The translations under genes were made by a program, and so were the position numbers. Source: Vitellaria paradoxa (Eukaryota > Streptophyta > Magnoliopsida > Ericales > Sapotaceae). Taken from it: DNA of 64,000 nt. Shown piece by piece: positions 1 through 11,325 of this stretch (position 1 is its first letter; each line of letters opens with the position of its first letter). The notes below the pieces were generated by a model that did not search any database, had not been told where the DNA came from, and was given only the letters and a program-made list of their open reading frames with translations. The stretch lies in contig JAINTL010000049.1 of assembly GCA_019916065.1 (NCBI GenBank), positions 434,001 through 498,000 on the forward strand. Direction: 5' to 3'.

Positions 1-1608
1 ACTGATTCAAGTTAGGATTAATAGTTTAAGTGTATGATCTATCAGAATTTTTTAGATTTGCCACACATTCCATCTTTAGCCTACTATTTTCTTTCATTAT
101 TCACTTGAGGTAGGGATTCTATGCCTCTTACTTGCATATATGATATGAGGAATTAGTTTAAGTGTTGTTTGTATGGTTATGGGAAGCTTTGAAAGCTGTT
201 AATGGAAGAAAATATAAGCTAGGTGAATATATGTGGGGTGCCCGCCATCAAGGATGCCCGGGACCAAACCTTGTGGAGCACCTCCCATTTCAAGCACATG
301 GGACCATTTCAGTGGGGCGCCTGCCAATTGGGGCACATGGGGAGGAACTCTTGTCCAGCCTACTGTTTTGGTCTTCTATTGGCCTATTAATTGTGACCTT
401 AAGCTAAAAATATTAAGGAACTAATTTTGTATGACATTTATAACTATCTAGTATGTTTTAAACTAACTTTATGATTTAGAGAATGTGTTTATTGATAGGA
501 AATGAGGTTATTGAATTCTATTACGGTGTTATGATGCCAAAACTCTTAGTGACAAATGATAATGCATGAATAAGATTGTGAATAAAGAATAGTGGTAAGA
601 AAAGAAAATGATGAATTATGAAGTTCTTGTTATTAAGAATAAGTTGAGAATATGGTTCTAATTAGAATGTGGTTGTATGTCATCCTTTGATTAATTGAGA
701 TGATGAAATAATGATGATAATGATCATGAGAATTGAAAAAGAGATTAAGTAATATTATGATTGATATTGTGAGATGAGGATGAAGGGTACAGAAAAATAG
801 TAAGAGTATAGAGATTACCCTAGGGTTGAAAGATCCGAAATCTGCGCAGAGATTAGTGTTCATACTTGTAGGTAAGTAGCTTACAACATGACGTATATTA
901 TGACTAATCGTGGCCCTGAACGACGACGGAATTTGGTTTATTGTTCCATTGCGTATCAGCCCATAAATATGATGTCAGTTGTAAACACCATGTAGTTATA
1001 GTTGAAATGGTGAATGTGGTCATAATTTGTTAATGATGAGATTAAGAAAGATAATAAATGGAATTATTATTGAGAACAATGATGAAGATCCTTATGTTTG
1101 TCCTTATTGATGATTTGAGATGATACTAAAGATATTGATTTTATGTGATGATTGTGCTTCATATTGTTGTTTTATATATTATATATGTTGATATTATGCA
1201 TCGTAAGCATAAGGGGTTGGTGCTCATGTTTCTACAGATTTTACTATATGTCCTGAACCTACAAATTTAGGTAGGCATTGATTTAGGCTAGAAGTTGCCT
1301 AGCAATTGTAGACATTTGCTTTTTATTTGCTTAAGTTTAATATTATTCGGGACTGTAATATCATTTCAATTTAGAGATTTATTCGATTGGCTTGTAAAGA
1401 CCATAAGGCCTATGCTGTTTATTTTATGGGATGTGTTATAGCTTGGCAGCCTGCCTGAGTCGAGACTTGCTTTATTTTTATTATTTGTTAGTTATCACGC
1501 ATATTGCTCTAGGGTGGTTATATAACTCTGATAAGAAAAATGATGATTTGTGCATGATATGTACGTCTAATCACTCACCTCTCAGGTCACGAGATCCAAC
1601 GTGTGACA
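1..1608 (+). mobile_element. Partial LTR (3' portion), family also at 3776-5844 and 16761-19996
   Basis: This is the 3' part of a long terminal repeat whose start lies outside the window. The stretch at about 780-900 (GAGATTACCC, CTGCGCA and TAGGTAAGTAGC motifs) matches 5090-5180 on the same strand and 18840-18940 on the opposite strand. The stretch at 1330-1410 (AATATTATTCGGGACTG, AAAGACCATAAGGCC) matches 5550-5620. It ends in TGTGACA at 1608, comparable to GTGTTACA at the end of the complete copy. No primer-binding site follows, so it is a solo LTR or fragment. No coding potential is seen; short open frames inside it are chance. Confidence 0.6.
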
Positions 1609-2529
1609 TTTCCATTCATAAACTTCTATATTCAACCAAAGACCTACAACTTGGTAAATTTAACAATTTCAACAATATTTCATTATGAAAATTTTCATCC
1701 ATCCATAAAAAATCAGAATTCTCAAGTTCAACATTAAAACACGATTCTTAAGTTCAACAAATCATTTCTAAAATTATTCTAACATATAACATTAGTGTTT
1801 TGACACAAAATTCTAGAAGTATTTTAACACATAATTCTCAAGTTAAACAATTAACCAGTGTTAGCAAAATTCATATGAAATCAAATACTATAAATTGTAA
1901 ATTCAACCATAACAAATTCATCCCATTAGCAAGTTCTAAATAATTAATCTTTCATCCTATTAACAAGTTCTAATTAATTAATCAACGATTGATATCTGTC
2001 TTGTCTCGCCCCTATCAATTTCTCATTCCCATTCTCCTACCACTAGAAAACACCCTAACCCCTAATTTCACCTCAAATTTATCTCATTCCCCACAATAGT
2101 ACTACATCCACTAGTCACAATCCCCCAAACTGCCTCCATTCCCACCCGACTGCCAACCTACAGCCTCAACCCACAAACCCCTCCCATTTCATCACCACCT
2201 ATTAGAACCACTACAATTTACCTACCTCCCCACCCTTCACCTACTACCTTTTGCCCAACTACCTTCAAATTCCCATTCCCCTGCTCCTTAGGCTCTCAGT
2301 TATCTCCCTAATTCAACTTAATTAATCATTGAAACCACCAAAATTCCACCATTAGCTATTAACCCACAGCATCCAATCCACTCATAGGACCAATAATCAA
2401 GCAATTTAATCCAAAACAACAATTTCACAACCACAACAAATTTTCAAGTTCAAAAAAGAAAAAATAAAAAATTAAGAATTCAAAATAGGAGGAATAAAGA
2501 ATCCTGAATACCCCCACACACACACACAA

Positions 2530-2571
<42 letters not shown>

Positions 2572-3009
2572 AGAGAGAGTGTGTGTGTGTGTGTTTGTGT
2601 GTGCAAAGTGGTCAACGCTGGTAGCTCTTAATGTTTTAATGGTCTTCCTAAAGGTGGCTCTGGTGCTCCTCCCATTGTGGGCGCTAGTGGTCATTTTCCA
2701 AATCATGCTTAATGACAAATGACAGGGAGGCAGAGATTGAGAGAGAGAGAGCTAAAGGGTAAAAGTAGATAGTATTGTCATAACCCACCATGTTAGCGCT
2801 CACTTAGTGCCACATAGATGCCTGCGTGGCCACACTAAAGTGGTATTGCTCTGGATTTTGTAGAAGGCTTGAGGCCATGCTAGACTAATCTTATATATTC
2901 TAGAACTTTCTTGTATAATCTTAGCATTTATCTAGATACTTGTACAAGTTCTAGAATAGGTGAGTGGCTTCCCTTGAAAGCTTGTCATGTAAATATATTA
3001 ATATTAATA
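1609..3009. other. AT-rich non-coding stretch with a microsatellite, no gene seen
   Basis: The sequence is A/C-rich in 1650-2400 and otherwise AT-rich. I see no recognisable ORF, RNA gene or element boundary. The only distinct structure is the compound microsatellite at 2514-2596. The stretch next to 3009 is a short AT palindrome bordering the inverted-repeat element that follows. Confidence 0.5.
2514..2596. repeat. Compound microsatellite (CA)n-(GA)n-(GT)n
   Basis: About 83 bases run from CA repeats through interrupted GA repeats into GT repeats. The CA and GT tracts are complementary, so the strand can fold back. An open frame on the minus strand that reads SLSLSLSL and THTHTHT is a product of this simple repeat, not a gene. 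Confidence 0.9.
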
Positions 3010-3775
3010 TTTACACTCCCTGTACTTAAACCCTCGGTCACTTGCACCCTCTATACTTAAGAAATGTACACTAGTACCCCCTTACTGTTCCGAAAAATGA
3101 CAAACTCAATACTGTACGTTAAGTGATAAAAAGTCAAAAATTGCCCTTTGAGAGCTTATCAACCTCTGCCCTTACTTTGGTAATAGCTTCAAGGCTTAAG
3201 TGCATATTTCTTAAGTGTAGAGGGTGCAAGTAACTTAACTCAGTTACCAACTACTAACTTTTTGACTTTTTCTACAATAATTAAATTTACTTTCTTATAT
3301 TTTAAACTTCTTTTAAATATTAAAGGGCAAAAATGTCAAACTAACAAAAAGTTAAAAATTAGCTAATAAAAAGTTAGTTTTTTTTCTCTTTCCAACACAA
3401 AAAGCTAACTTTTTAGTAGATTGCTAGTAACTAGCTACAAAAAAAAATTAACTTTTTTTCTTCCCAAACTCAACCTTAATGTGCACTGATTTCTTTATAT
3501 CTCCTCAAGCTTCATCTCTTTGCTAGCTGGGTCTTACTCTTATAATTTAATTATATTATTTGTTAAAAGAAATTGAATAAAATATAATTAATATATCATT
3601 TATTTTAGTTAATATAAATATTAAAAATAATTGAATAAAATATATTTTATAATGAATTGAATAATTTAATTATGATACTTATTAAAAATAATTTAATAAA
3701 ATATATTTCATAGTAATTTTAAATTTATAAATTAATTTTATTTTATTATTTATTAAAAATAACTTAATCAAATAT

Positions 3776-5844
3776 TGTGATAACCCCAAATTTTATTTTT
3801 CCAATATACTTATTATTTTTTATAAATAATAACAATAATAATTAATTTAGTTGAATGGTTATGATTTTCCTAGGCCAAACGTGGCCTAATGGGAGATTTG
3901 GCTTAGTAGAAGATGCTTGGAAGACAAGGTTGCTGGCACATGGTCGAAAAAAAAAAAAGGGGGATAATCTTGCACACGTAAAGGACACTTGGCAGCAAAG
4001 GCTTGTAGCCTTATTTGCTTGGTGACCAAGGATTCCATTTGACCAAAGCCACCAAACGTGGCACCCATTTTGGGGGTGTGGTGGCACCCTATACTCATGA
4101 GTCACCCTCTATTCTTTAGCCCTTATGATTACATATATGTGTATATATATGGGTGTTGTATGTGGGCTGGAAGAGCAAACTGAGAAGATGAAAAAAAAAT
4201 GGGAGAAAAAGGAAAAGAAAGAAAGAGAGAGAAAGAGAAGAAAATAGAAAAAGAGAAAAAAAATAGAGAAGGGAAGAGAAAGATTAGTGCCCAACCCAAA
4301 TTAATTCTCAAGTCTTCTAATTAAATTCGTTCCTCACGCGCCTGCGCTGTCCAATTTTAAAAAGGAGATTCGGTGCGTGCGTACGGCAAATTTTCACTTT
4401 TCCAACAAATGAACGAGGTAGGGATTTAATGCATTTTATTTACATATATGTGATATGAAAATATTTTGATAAATTTTTATGTGATCATTTGGTATGAATG
4501 TAATTAAATTTAGACTACATTGTGTGAATTTTGTCCAAACCAAACCACCAAAATATCATTACCAAAATGGAGTTCACTGGAACTAGAAAGAATTGTAGAA
4601 GAGAATATGCTAAAGCATATTCCATAAAAGTTTCCAAAATTTTCTTTAGCCCCAATAATTTTTATATAATTACGATTTGACCCCAAAAGTTTTACAAAAT
4701 TTCAGTTTGACCCCAAACTTATTGAAAAATTACAATTGGCCCCAAAGTTTTGGGTAATTACATAGTGACCCTCAAAGTTTGGAATAAATACGAAGTGGCC
4801 CCAAGGTTTTTTGAGATTACGATTTTGCCCCTAAAGTTATGCAAAATTACAATTTTGCCCTTGAAGTTGCAGTTTGATATTTATAGTTAAATGTATGGAA
4901 AAAGTATAATTGAGAATGCTCAATTTTGGAATGTTTGAGTGTTTTATTTTATTAACAGAGAATGATTATGAAAGTGATGATGTGATGTTATTGATTGATT
5001 CTAATGAGCTGTTTTATTGAGATGATAATAATGGAGATAAAGGAAATGTGAACGATGTTGTGATTGCGGGGCTGTAGATACTGAAAAATAGGAAGGGTAC
5101 AGAGATTACCCTTGGGTTGAAAAATCCTAAACCTGCGCAATGGTTGGTATTCATGCCAGTAGGTTAGTAGCCTACAACGATGATAAATATTGGGTTACTC
5201 GTGACCATCGGATCTGGACCTGTAAATGACGATATTGTATAGTATCTGTCCCATGACTATGATGATTGTGATATGATGGCAAAGAGACGAATGAAAGATA
5301 ACAATTGGATCATTTTTGAGATGTATATTGATATATGTTTTGATGTTGAGATATGCAATGACTTGGAGTTTATGAGTTATTGATATAAAATTATTGGTAA
5401 TCCGATTGTTGTGAGCATATCATATATGGTATTTATTATGTATCGTGGGCACACATGGATTAGTGCTCACATCCCTACAGATTTTTTTGCAGGTCATGAA
5501 ACCGTGAATTTGATGGGCTATTATTAGAGTTACTTTTTCGTTGCTGTAATATTATTCAGAACTATAATATTATTAATTTGGGGATTTATTTGATGTGATT
5601 GTAAAGGCTTTAAGGCCTAAATTTCTATTATATTTACAAGTATAGATGGAGCACTGTTGTCCGGTTACGCTGAGGTTCAGCTGTTATTAATTACGTTTAG
5701 CATAATCATAAAATTATTATTATATATTATGGATGTTTGCTCCAAGGTAGTGGTGTGACTCTAATTAGGGTGATGGATATTTTAGTACATGTCGTGTATG
5801 ATTTTTCCACTCACTTCCCAGGGTTTGAAATTTGGGGTGTTACA
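3776..5844 (+). mobile_element. Solo LTR, 2069 bp, TSD AATAT
   Basis: It starts TGTGATAACCCCAAATTT and ends AAATTTGGGGTGTTACA, so it has TG...CA ends with an imperfect terminal inverted repeat. It is flanked by perfect 5-bp duplications AATAT at 3771-3775 and 5845-5849. There is no primer-binding site, internal region or second LTR, so it most likely arose by LTR-LTR recombination. TGTAACACCCC-like ends are common in plant Gypsy elements; that assignment is inference. Inside, 4640-4870 holds degenerate repeats of roughly 35 bases built on GACCCCAAAAGTTTTA. The same family is seen at 1-1608 and 16761-19996. Confidence 0.85.
4640..4870 (+). repeat. Degenerate ~35-bp repeat array inside the solo LTR
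   Basis: Six or seven units share the pattern GACCCCAAA-GTTT followed by AAATTACRATTTG, each of about 30-36 bases. The same kind of array appears in reverse complement in the related LTR at about 19010-19150 (CTTTGGGGGT units). It is therefore a family feature, not a local accident. Confidence 0.7.
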
Positions 5845-6299
5845 AATATATTTCATACTAATTAAATTAATTATTAACTTAATTAATTAATTTTTATTAT
5901 TTATTCAAAACAATTTAATAAAATATATTTTACAGTGATTAAATTAATTAATTTACTATTTATTTAAATTAAATTAATTTTATTTAATTAGTTTAATTTA
6001 ATTTAATTAGTAAAACGTTTGAGGAGAAATGCTGAAGCAGATGAAATAGAACGACGAAGAACGCTGAAGCATTTGTAAGGGTATTTTGGTCAGTCTATAT
6101 ACTTGTTTTTGGGTTAAAATTGGTCAGTTATAGTTATCCTATGAGTGAAATACACGCTCCATTAAATTCCTCAACTTCATTGGGTTCGTCATTTTTCAGA
6201 ACAGTACATGAAGTATTGTGCACATTTCTAGAGTATTAGTGCATATTTCTTAAGTATAGGGATGCAAGTGATTGAAGGTTTAAGCACAGGAGGTGTAAA

Positions 6300-6970
6300 A
6301 GTAATTTCTTCTAAATATTTTGGTGGAGAATTTTAAAGCATTAATTTCCACCAAATCAATTAAATATCCACTGTCTATTGAAGAGTTGGAAGACTATAAA
6401 CAATGGTTACTCTCTCATTTGCAACTATCTAAATTTGAGTAAAGCAAAACATTCTTCAAGTTCTCTTGTATTTTATCTCATTTTTCTACCGTCTCAAGCA
6501 ATTGCCAATTCTTGTTTATATTGATTGTTTACAAGCAGTGTTTTTTGGGGTCCCTTGTACTATCAATTCTAGTAATGAACAAGCTTTCATATTTTTTGGT
6601 ACTTCAATCATATTTTCATTTTTATGACTTTTTAATCAATTTTTCATATATTTGATTTGTTCTTAGCCTTTTGGTAATAAAAATTTATCAAAAATATTTA
6701 AAAAATATAAAAAACTACTTTAAAATAATTTTTTTTGCACTTAAATGGTTTTAAAAGTAACTTTTAAATATTGATTTATTTCCATCTCCAATTTATTTAA
6801 AAAGATATAAATGATATACCTTGAAATTTATATAAAAATTTTGAAATTTAACTGGAAACCCATAATAAAAGATTAAAAGGCCAAAAAAAAAATAATAAAT
6901 AATTAAAAAATACATAAAAATGCAGTAAAAATGTATGCTTTACGCATTTTCCGGTCGGTTCTGTTGCAAT
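6300..6970. other. AT-rich intergenic stretch, no gene seen
   Basis: Low-complexity A/T sequence with no ORF, repeat boundary or RNA signature that I can support. Confidence 0.5.
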
Positions 6971-6985
6971 GAAATTTAACCACCC

Positions 6986-7086
6986 GAGCACGGCTGTGGT
7001 AAAGGCCCTCGCAAGCCCGCTCATCGCCCGGTTCGAAACCGGGGCATTCACCCCCCTTAACCTATCAAAAAAAAAAAAAAAAAAAA
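6986..7086 (+). mobile_element. Short tRNA-derived SINE with poly-A tail and 15-bp TSD
   Basis: The 101-bp body is flanked by perfect duplications GAAATTTAACCACCC at 6971-6985 and 7087-7101. It has a pol III A-box-like stretch (GGCTGTGGTAAAGG), a canonical B box (GGTTCGAAACC, about 7031-7041) and a terminal A-rich tail (about 7066-7086). This is the layout of a tRNA-related SINE moved by LINE machinery. It is not a working tRNA gene because no cloverleaf with paired acceptor arm can be drawn. The body is short for plant SINEs, which usually run 100-300 bp. Confidence 0.9.
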
Positions 7087-7101
7087 GAAATTTAACCACC
7101 C

Positions 7102-9395
7102 AGTCATTTTGTTCTCAGAAGCATAGTGTGTCTTTGTCTTCCCTTCCTCGAATTTGCCTTCAGGAATCATTTCACTCTTTTCTTTTGGCGAATCAATCAT
7201 GGCGAACGCGAAGGCCACCTTCTGTGAAGTGTTCATCGCCAAACACTGGAAGTTTGGCCTTCACCTCTTATTTATGGAAAATTTGTTTTCTTTCTCAACT
7301 GTCTTTCATCTTTTTGTTCTGATTCTTGGTTGATTGATCTTGATTGTTTTTGGTTGAGTCTGAACCTCATTCTCAAAAGATGATGATGAAACCAATTATG
7401 TATACATATATCTCCATATATAATTTTGATCAAAATTAAATATTTGTTCCGAATTCAGCAGAAGAAATAACATAATCAAGAAAGAGTTTTTGGTGAATAT
7501 GATTCTTGCTGATCGAGTGAGGTCGTTCGGTTTTGTACTCTCATTACATGCATTGAGCCCAGGTCTGCAACTGCGATTATCGATAAGGCAGAACTGCGTC
7601 TGGAGGGCAAGTTGGTCTTTTCAGTCTAATACCATACAGCGTAAGTAGCCGTTTCTGAAATGGCGGCTGCTTATCTGGCATTATGGCAGATAGTATATAT
7701 ATATATATATATCTGTATATATGCATATAGGTTCGAGTCTCGAATGACTTCATCTTACATTTGTACGAATTTATTATTTTTTTATTTCCTTGTTAATTTC
7801 TCAGGTCGATAATTACCAACAGAAAAAAAAAAAAAAAAGAAATTCTCAGGTAGATTGATTTTCCCCAAGGTTGAAATTTGACATCCTTTCTCTCTCGATC
7901 TGAACGGAACAGTGTTTCTCAGGTAAACAAATTGAAGGCAATCGCTGTCAATCTCCACCCCTCCTTCTCTCTCTATATACACACACATCTGCATAGTGAA
8001 TCAGTGCACGAAAGATTTTGTACACCCACTTATTGTTTTAATTGCAGACGCTGATTTGTTTGAATGATTTCTCATTGAGCTTGCCTAATTGCTGAAAATC
8101 TTTTGAATGAAGCAAAATTTGTTCGTCTTCCATGGATATCCTTTCTTGCAATATGAATTTCTGGCATCTGACTTGTTGAGATATTGACCCCCTTTTGTGG
8201 CCATGCCCCCCACACGGAGTTTTTCGGTTCTCAGGGTAACCGAACTTTTTTTTTTTTTAATTTATATTACCATAGAAGATTATTGTTCTTTAACTAAAGC
8301 ATGCTATAGATTTGGAAGTCACATGTTTCTGCTAATTAGAGTGCTATAAAACCATTCAAAAATAAACAAAATTTGAAATTTTTGGAATACTAATTGGCTA
8401 TATAGGTTATACTGATATATAATATCTGTTCAAGTTGTGTATTTATCAACTAAATTAAATACCACCACCACCAATATTCAATAAAGAAATGTATAATAAC
8501 ATAAATTTTGTTCATTTTACTAATATCACAAGTATAAAATGCAAACACTTGACAAGCATACTTTTGACGAAAGGGAAAAATATGATTGAATAATTGAAAG
8601 GAGAAAGTTTGTCTGTCAAAAATAATTTGAACATGAAGTTTTTCTTCTTTCATTGGTTTTTCATTTCTTTTTCTTTTTGGGTGAGCTCGGAGCTTTCTGA
8701 AAAATGCGTGTTTGAGAGCTTGTGTGCACTATTTGAAGGGTCCTTACCTAGCAGAGAATAAAGCACTTTCGCATGCCTTGAAAAGCCCGAGCCTTTTTTT
8801 TTCCCCTTCAAGGCTAGGCATATCTTTAGCATGTTACAATGCATGTGGTGTCAAACTTAATTGACTTAACTTTATGAACCACAATCTCATTACTTGGGCT
8901 GTATCCCTGTATTCATCTTATCTACTTTGCCTTTTGTAAAGCCATATCCTGTAGTAAATCCAAGACAATTATGTTCTTTCACAATCTACTTTGCCCTTTG
9001 TAAAGCCACTATCAATTTGGAGACAATCTCTCCTTTATACCTACGCATTAATCGCTTAATGTTGCATGTGAACAAACAATACTCAAACACCATTACTTAC
9101 CAAAAAAAAATACTCAAACACCATTTTGTCTTCGGTCGACACCACTTTTAAATGATTTCAGATGCATTTATTTCTTCTGCCTAGTAAGGTTAAAATTAGT
9201 CTCTAGGCTCTACTGTAGTTTCCTTGGCTACAATTGTGTGCTGCTAACAAATATCATATACCACATATTGTTCTAATACATAGAATATGGCTAGTAACTT
9301 GATCCAGAGGCTAAACAAATTTTTAGAGAAGAACTTGATCCAGTGACATACATTTGGGGTAGTTTACCACTTTTAGGGAAGAATTAAATTTTATA
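7102..9395 (+). other. Possible 5' leader/promoter region of the zinc-finger gene
   Basis: This stretch is less AT-rich and less repetitive than its surroundings and lies upstream of the coding exons. It holds two short open frames, 7199-7333 (44 codons, MANAKATFCEVF...) and 7499-7648 (49 codons). The second contains a GTAAGT donor-like site at 7641. Neither resembles a protein I know. They may belong to an untranslated first exon or be chance. Other contents are a (TA)n tract at 7692-7712 and poly-A/T runs. Without transcripts the transcription start cannot be placed. Confidence 0.25.
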
Positions 9396-10855
9396 TTCTA
9401 TAGGAGAATCAGTAGGGAAGAAGTAAAAGAAGTATTAAAAAGGATGAAGAATGGGAAAGTGGTTGGGCTAGATGGTATCCCTATTGAGGTTTGGAGGTGC
9501 TTAGGAGAGGATGGCATAAGTTGGTTGACAAAATTTTTTAATGTAGTGCTAAAGAGCAAGAAGATGCCTGATGTACGGAGGAAAAGTATCCTTATACCCA
9601 TATACAAGAACAAAGGAGATATTCAGAACTGTGCGAACTACTGCGAGATTAAATTGATGAGCCATACGATGAAATTATGGGAGAGAGTTATTGAGAGAAG
9701 ACTAAGAAGGATAACAAACGTTTCAGAGAACCAATTTGATTTCATACCTGGAAGATCAACCATGGAGGCTATCTTTCTCTTGAGGAAGTTAATGAAACAG
9801 TATAGAGAAGGTAAAAAAGATTTACATATGGTGTTCATCGATTTAGAGAAGGCATATGATCGGGTTCCTAGGGAGATTTTATGGAGAGCATTGAAAAAGA
9901 AAGGAGCGTGTGTCGCATATATTGAGGCGATAAATGACATGTATGATAAAGCCATGACATCTATACGGACGACTGGTGGAGAGACTAATGAGTTCCTTAT
10001 CACGATTGGTTTACATCAAGGGTCAGCGTTAAGCCCGTACTTGTTTGCTTTAGTTATGGATGAGATTACAAGACATATTCAGGATGAGGTGTCGTGGTGT
10101 ATGCTATTTGCAAATGATATTGTTTTAGTAGATGAGACGAGAGAAGGAGTGAATGCTAAGCTAGAATTGTGGCGGGATACGTTAGAGACAAAAGTGTTTA
10201 GGCTAAGCCGATGCAAGATGGAATATATGGAATGTAAGTTTAGTCAAAGTAGAATAACGAGTAGTATAGAAGTAAGTTTAGGCACACAAAAGATTGTAGA
10301 GAAAGATAAATTTAGGTATCTTGGATCTATGGTGCAACAAGATGGAGGGATTGATACTGATGTAAGTCACAGGATTCAAGTTGGGTGGACCAAATGTAGG
10401 AGTGGTTCGGGGGTTTTGTGCGATCGAAAAATCCCCCTCAAGGTGAAAGAAAAGTATTATAAGGTAGCGGTTAGACCAGTGCTGCTATATGGATCAGAGT
10501 GTTGGACAGAAAGCATAATCATGGTCAGAAGATGGCAGTTGCGGAGATGAGGATGCTAAGGTGGATATGCGGGATTACAAGGAAAGATAGGATTAGGAAC
10601 GAGAAGATTAGGGGCAAAGTAGGAATAGCACCAATTGAAGATAAAATGAGAGAAAACCGATTAAGATGGTTTGGCCATGTTAGAAGGCGTCCAGCAGAGG
10701 CACTTGTTAGAAGGTGTGAAAGTATGGAGATTGACAAGAGTAGGAGAGGTAGAGGAAGACTCAAGAGAAGCTGGAAAGAAACCATTAAACATGACTTGAC
10801 CTACCTAAACAGATCTAATTGGCGTCGACAAATCCATATAGCCGACTCCACCTAG
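9396..10855 (+). pseudogene. RTE LINE reverse transcriptase (broken)
   Basis: The open frame from 9444 to 10550 shows reverse-transcriptase blocks in order: NGKVVGLDGIPIEVW near the start, [14 protein letters not shown], the [12 protein letters not shown] block with its catalytic Asp, GLHQGSALSPYLF, and LFANDIVLVDE. The family normally has F/Y-A-D-D at the last site; here the first Asp is Asn (about 10107-10118), which should abolish catalysis. A frameshift at about 10510 moves the tail into another frame, where 10499-10855 encodes the usual AEMRMLRW...RRRGRP-type C-terminus. The N-terminal endonuclease is missing. It is a dead copy read in the same direction as the host gene. Confidence 0.85.
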
Positions 10856-10889
10856 TGGGAAAAGGCTTGGTTTGGTTTGGTTTGGTTTA
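9396..10889 (+). mobile_element. 5'-truncated RTE-clade LINE
   Basis: This non-LTR retrotransposon fragment covers the reverse transcriptase and C-terminal part of the polyprotein. Its 3' end has the conserved GCCGACTCCACCTAGTGGGA stretch and finishes in a short tandem tail of TTTGG units (10865-10889), typical of plant RTE elements rather than a poly-A. It is related to the copies at 16989-18400 and 31842-31913. It lacks the endonuclease domain. I could not find its target-site duplication, so the 5' boundary is approximate. Confidence 0.85.
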
Positions 10890-10969
10890 TGGTTTAAAGT
10901 AAATTCAACATTCTTCCATCAGTGAGCTGTTAGTAATTGCTCTATCAATTCTGAATCTTAATTGTTTAG

Positions 10970-11325
10970 TGTTAGAAGTTGTCCCATATCGGTTCATGGA
11001 AAAAAGGTTATTTCACCTATATAAGAGATGGACTTTCCTCACCTTAATACTTGGATTTTAAAGTTAAGGCCCCCCCTCTTAAGTATTGTTGGGCTTTTTT
11101 ATATGGTATCAAAGTAGGTTTTCAACTAGGTTTCACAATAGTCCATTAGTCCATGCTGTACATATGTCCATGCTGGTCAGCGTGAGGGAGGCTGTTAGAA
11201 GTTGTCCTACATCAGCTCATAAGAAAAGTTATTTCTCTCATATAAGAGATGGACTTATCTCACATTAACAACTAGGTTATAAGGTTGAAGTCCCTCGTCT
11301 TAAGCGTTGTGGGGCTTCTTTGACA
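10970..11325 (+). mobile_element. TRIM (miniature LTR retrotransposon), 356 bp
   Basis: Two direct repeats, 10970-11103 and 11193-11325, share TGTTAGAAGTTGTCC, CATATAAGAGATGGACTT and a GGGCTT-rich end. The first is followed directly by TGGTATCAAAG (11104), a primer-binding site for initiator tRNA-Met. The second is preceded by a purine tract GAGGGAGG. Only 89 bp lie between the repeats and nothing is coded, which defines a terminal-repeat retrotransposon in miniature. Flanks are TTTAG (left) and CCTAG (right), a plausible decayed 5-bp TSD. It must have been moved by another element's proteins. Confidence 0.85.

Larger units (their letters stand above)
3010..6299. mobile_element. Element with ~120-bp terminal inverted repeats, split by a solo LTR
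   Basis: The stretch 3010-3130 begins TTTACACTCCCTGTACTTAA and carries CACTTGCACCCTCTATACTT. It reappears as reverse complement at about 6180-6299, which ends GCACAGGAGGTGTAAA. A further inverted copy of the inner part lies at about 3195-3240. Without the inserted LTR at 3776-5844 the element is about 1.2 kb, AT-rich inside and without coding sequence. It is probably a non-autonomous DNA transposon or foldback element. I could not find a convincing target-site duplication, so the superfamily and exact ends are open. Confidence 0.55.

Noticed and set aside
2425..2718. 97-codon minus-strand frame rich in SLSL and THTH
   Set aside because: Produced by the CA/GA/GT microsatellite.
4109..4311. 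Phe/Ser-rich minus-strand frames
   Set aside because: Produced by GA-rich low-complexity sequence inside the solo LTR.
6986..7060. Possible tRNA gene (GGTTCGAAACC B box)
   Set aside because: No paired acceptor stem or cloverleaf, a poly-A tail follows directly and perfect TSDs flank it; it is a SINE.
7730..7750. Second B-box-like GGTTCGAGTC after a (TA)n tract
   Set aside because: No A box at the right spacing, no tail and no TSD; a single short motif is not enough.
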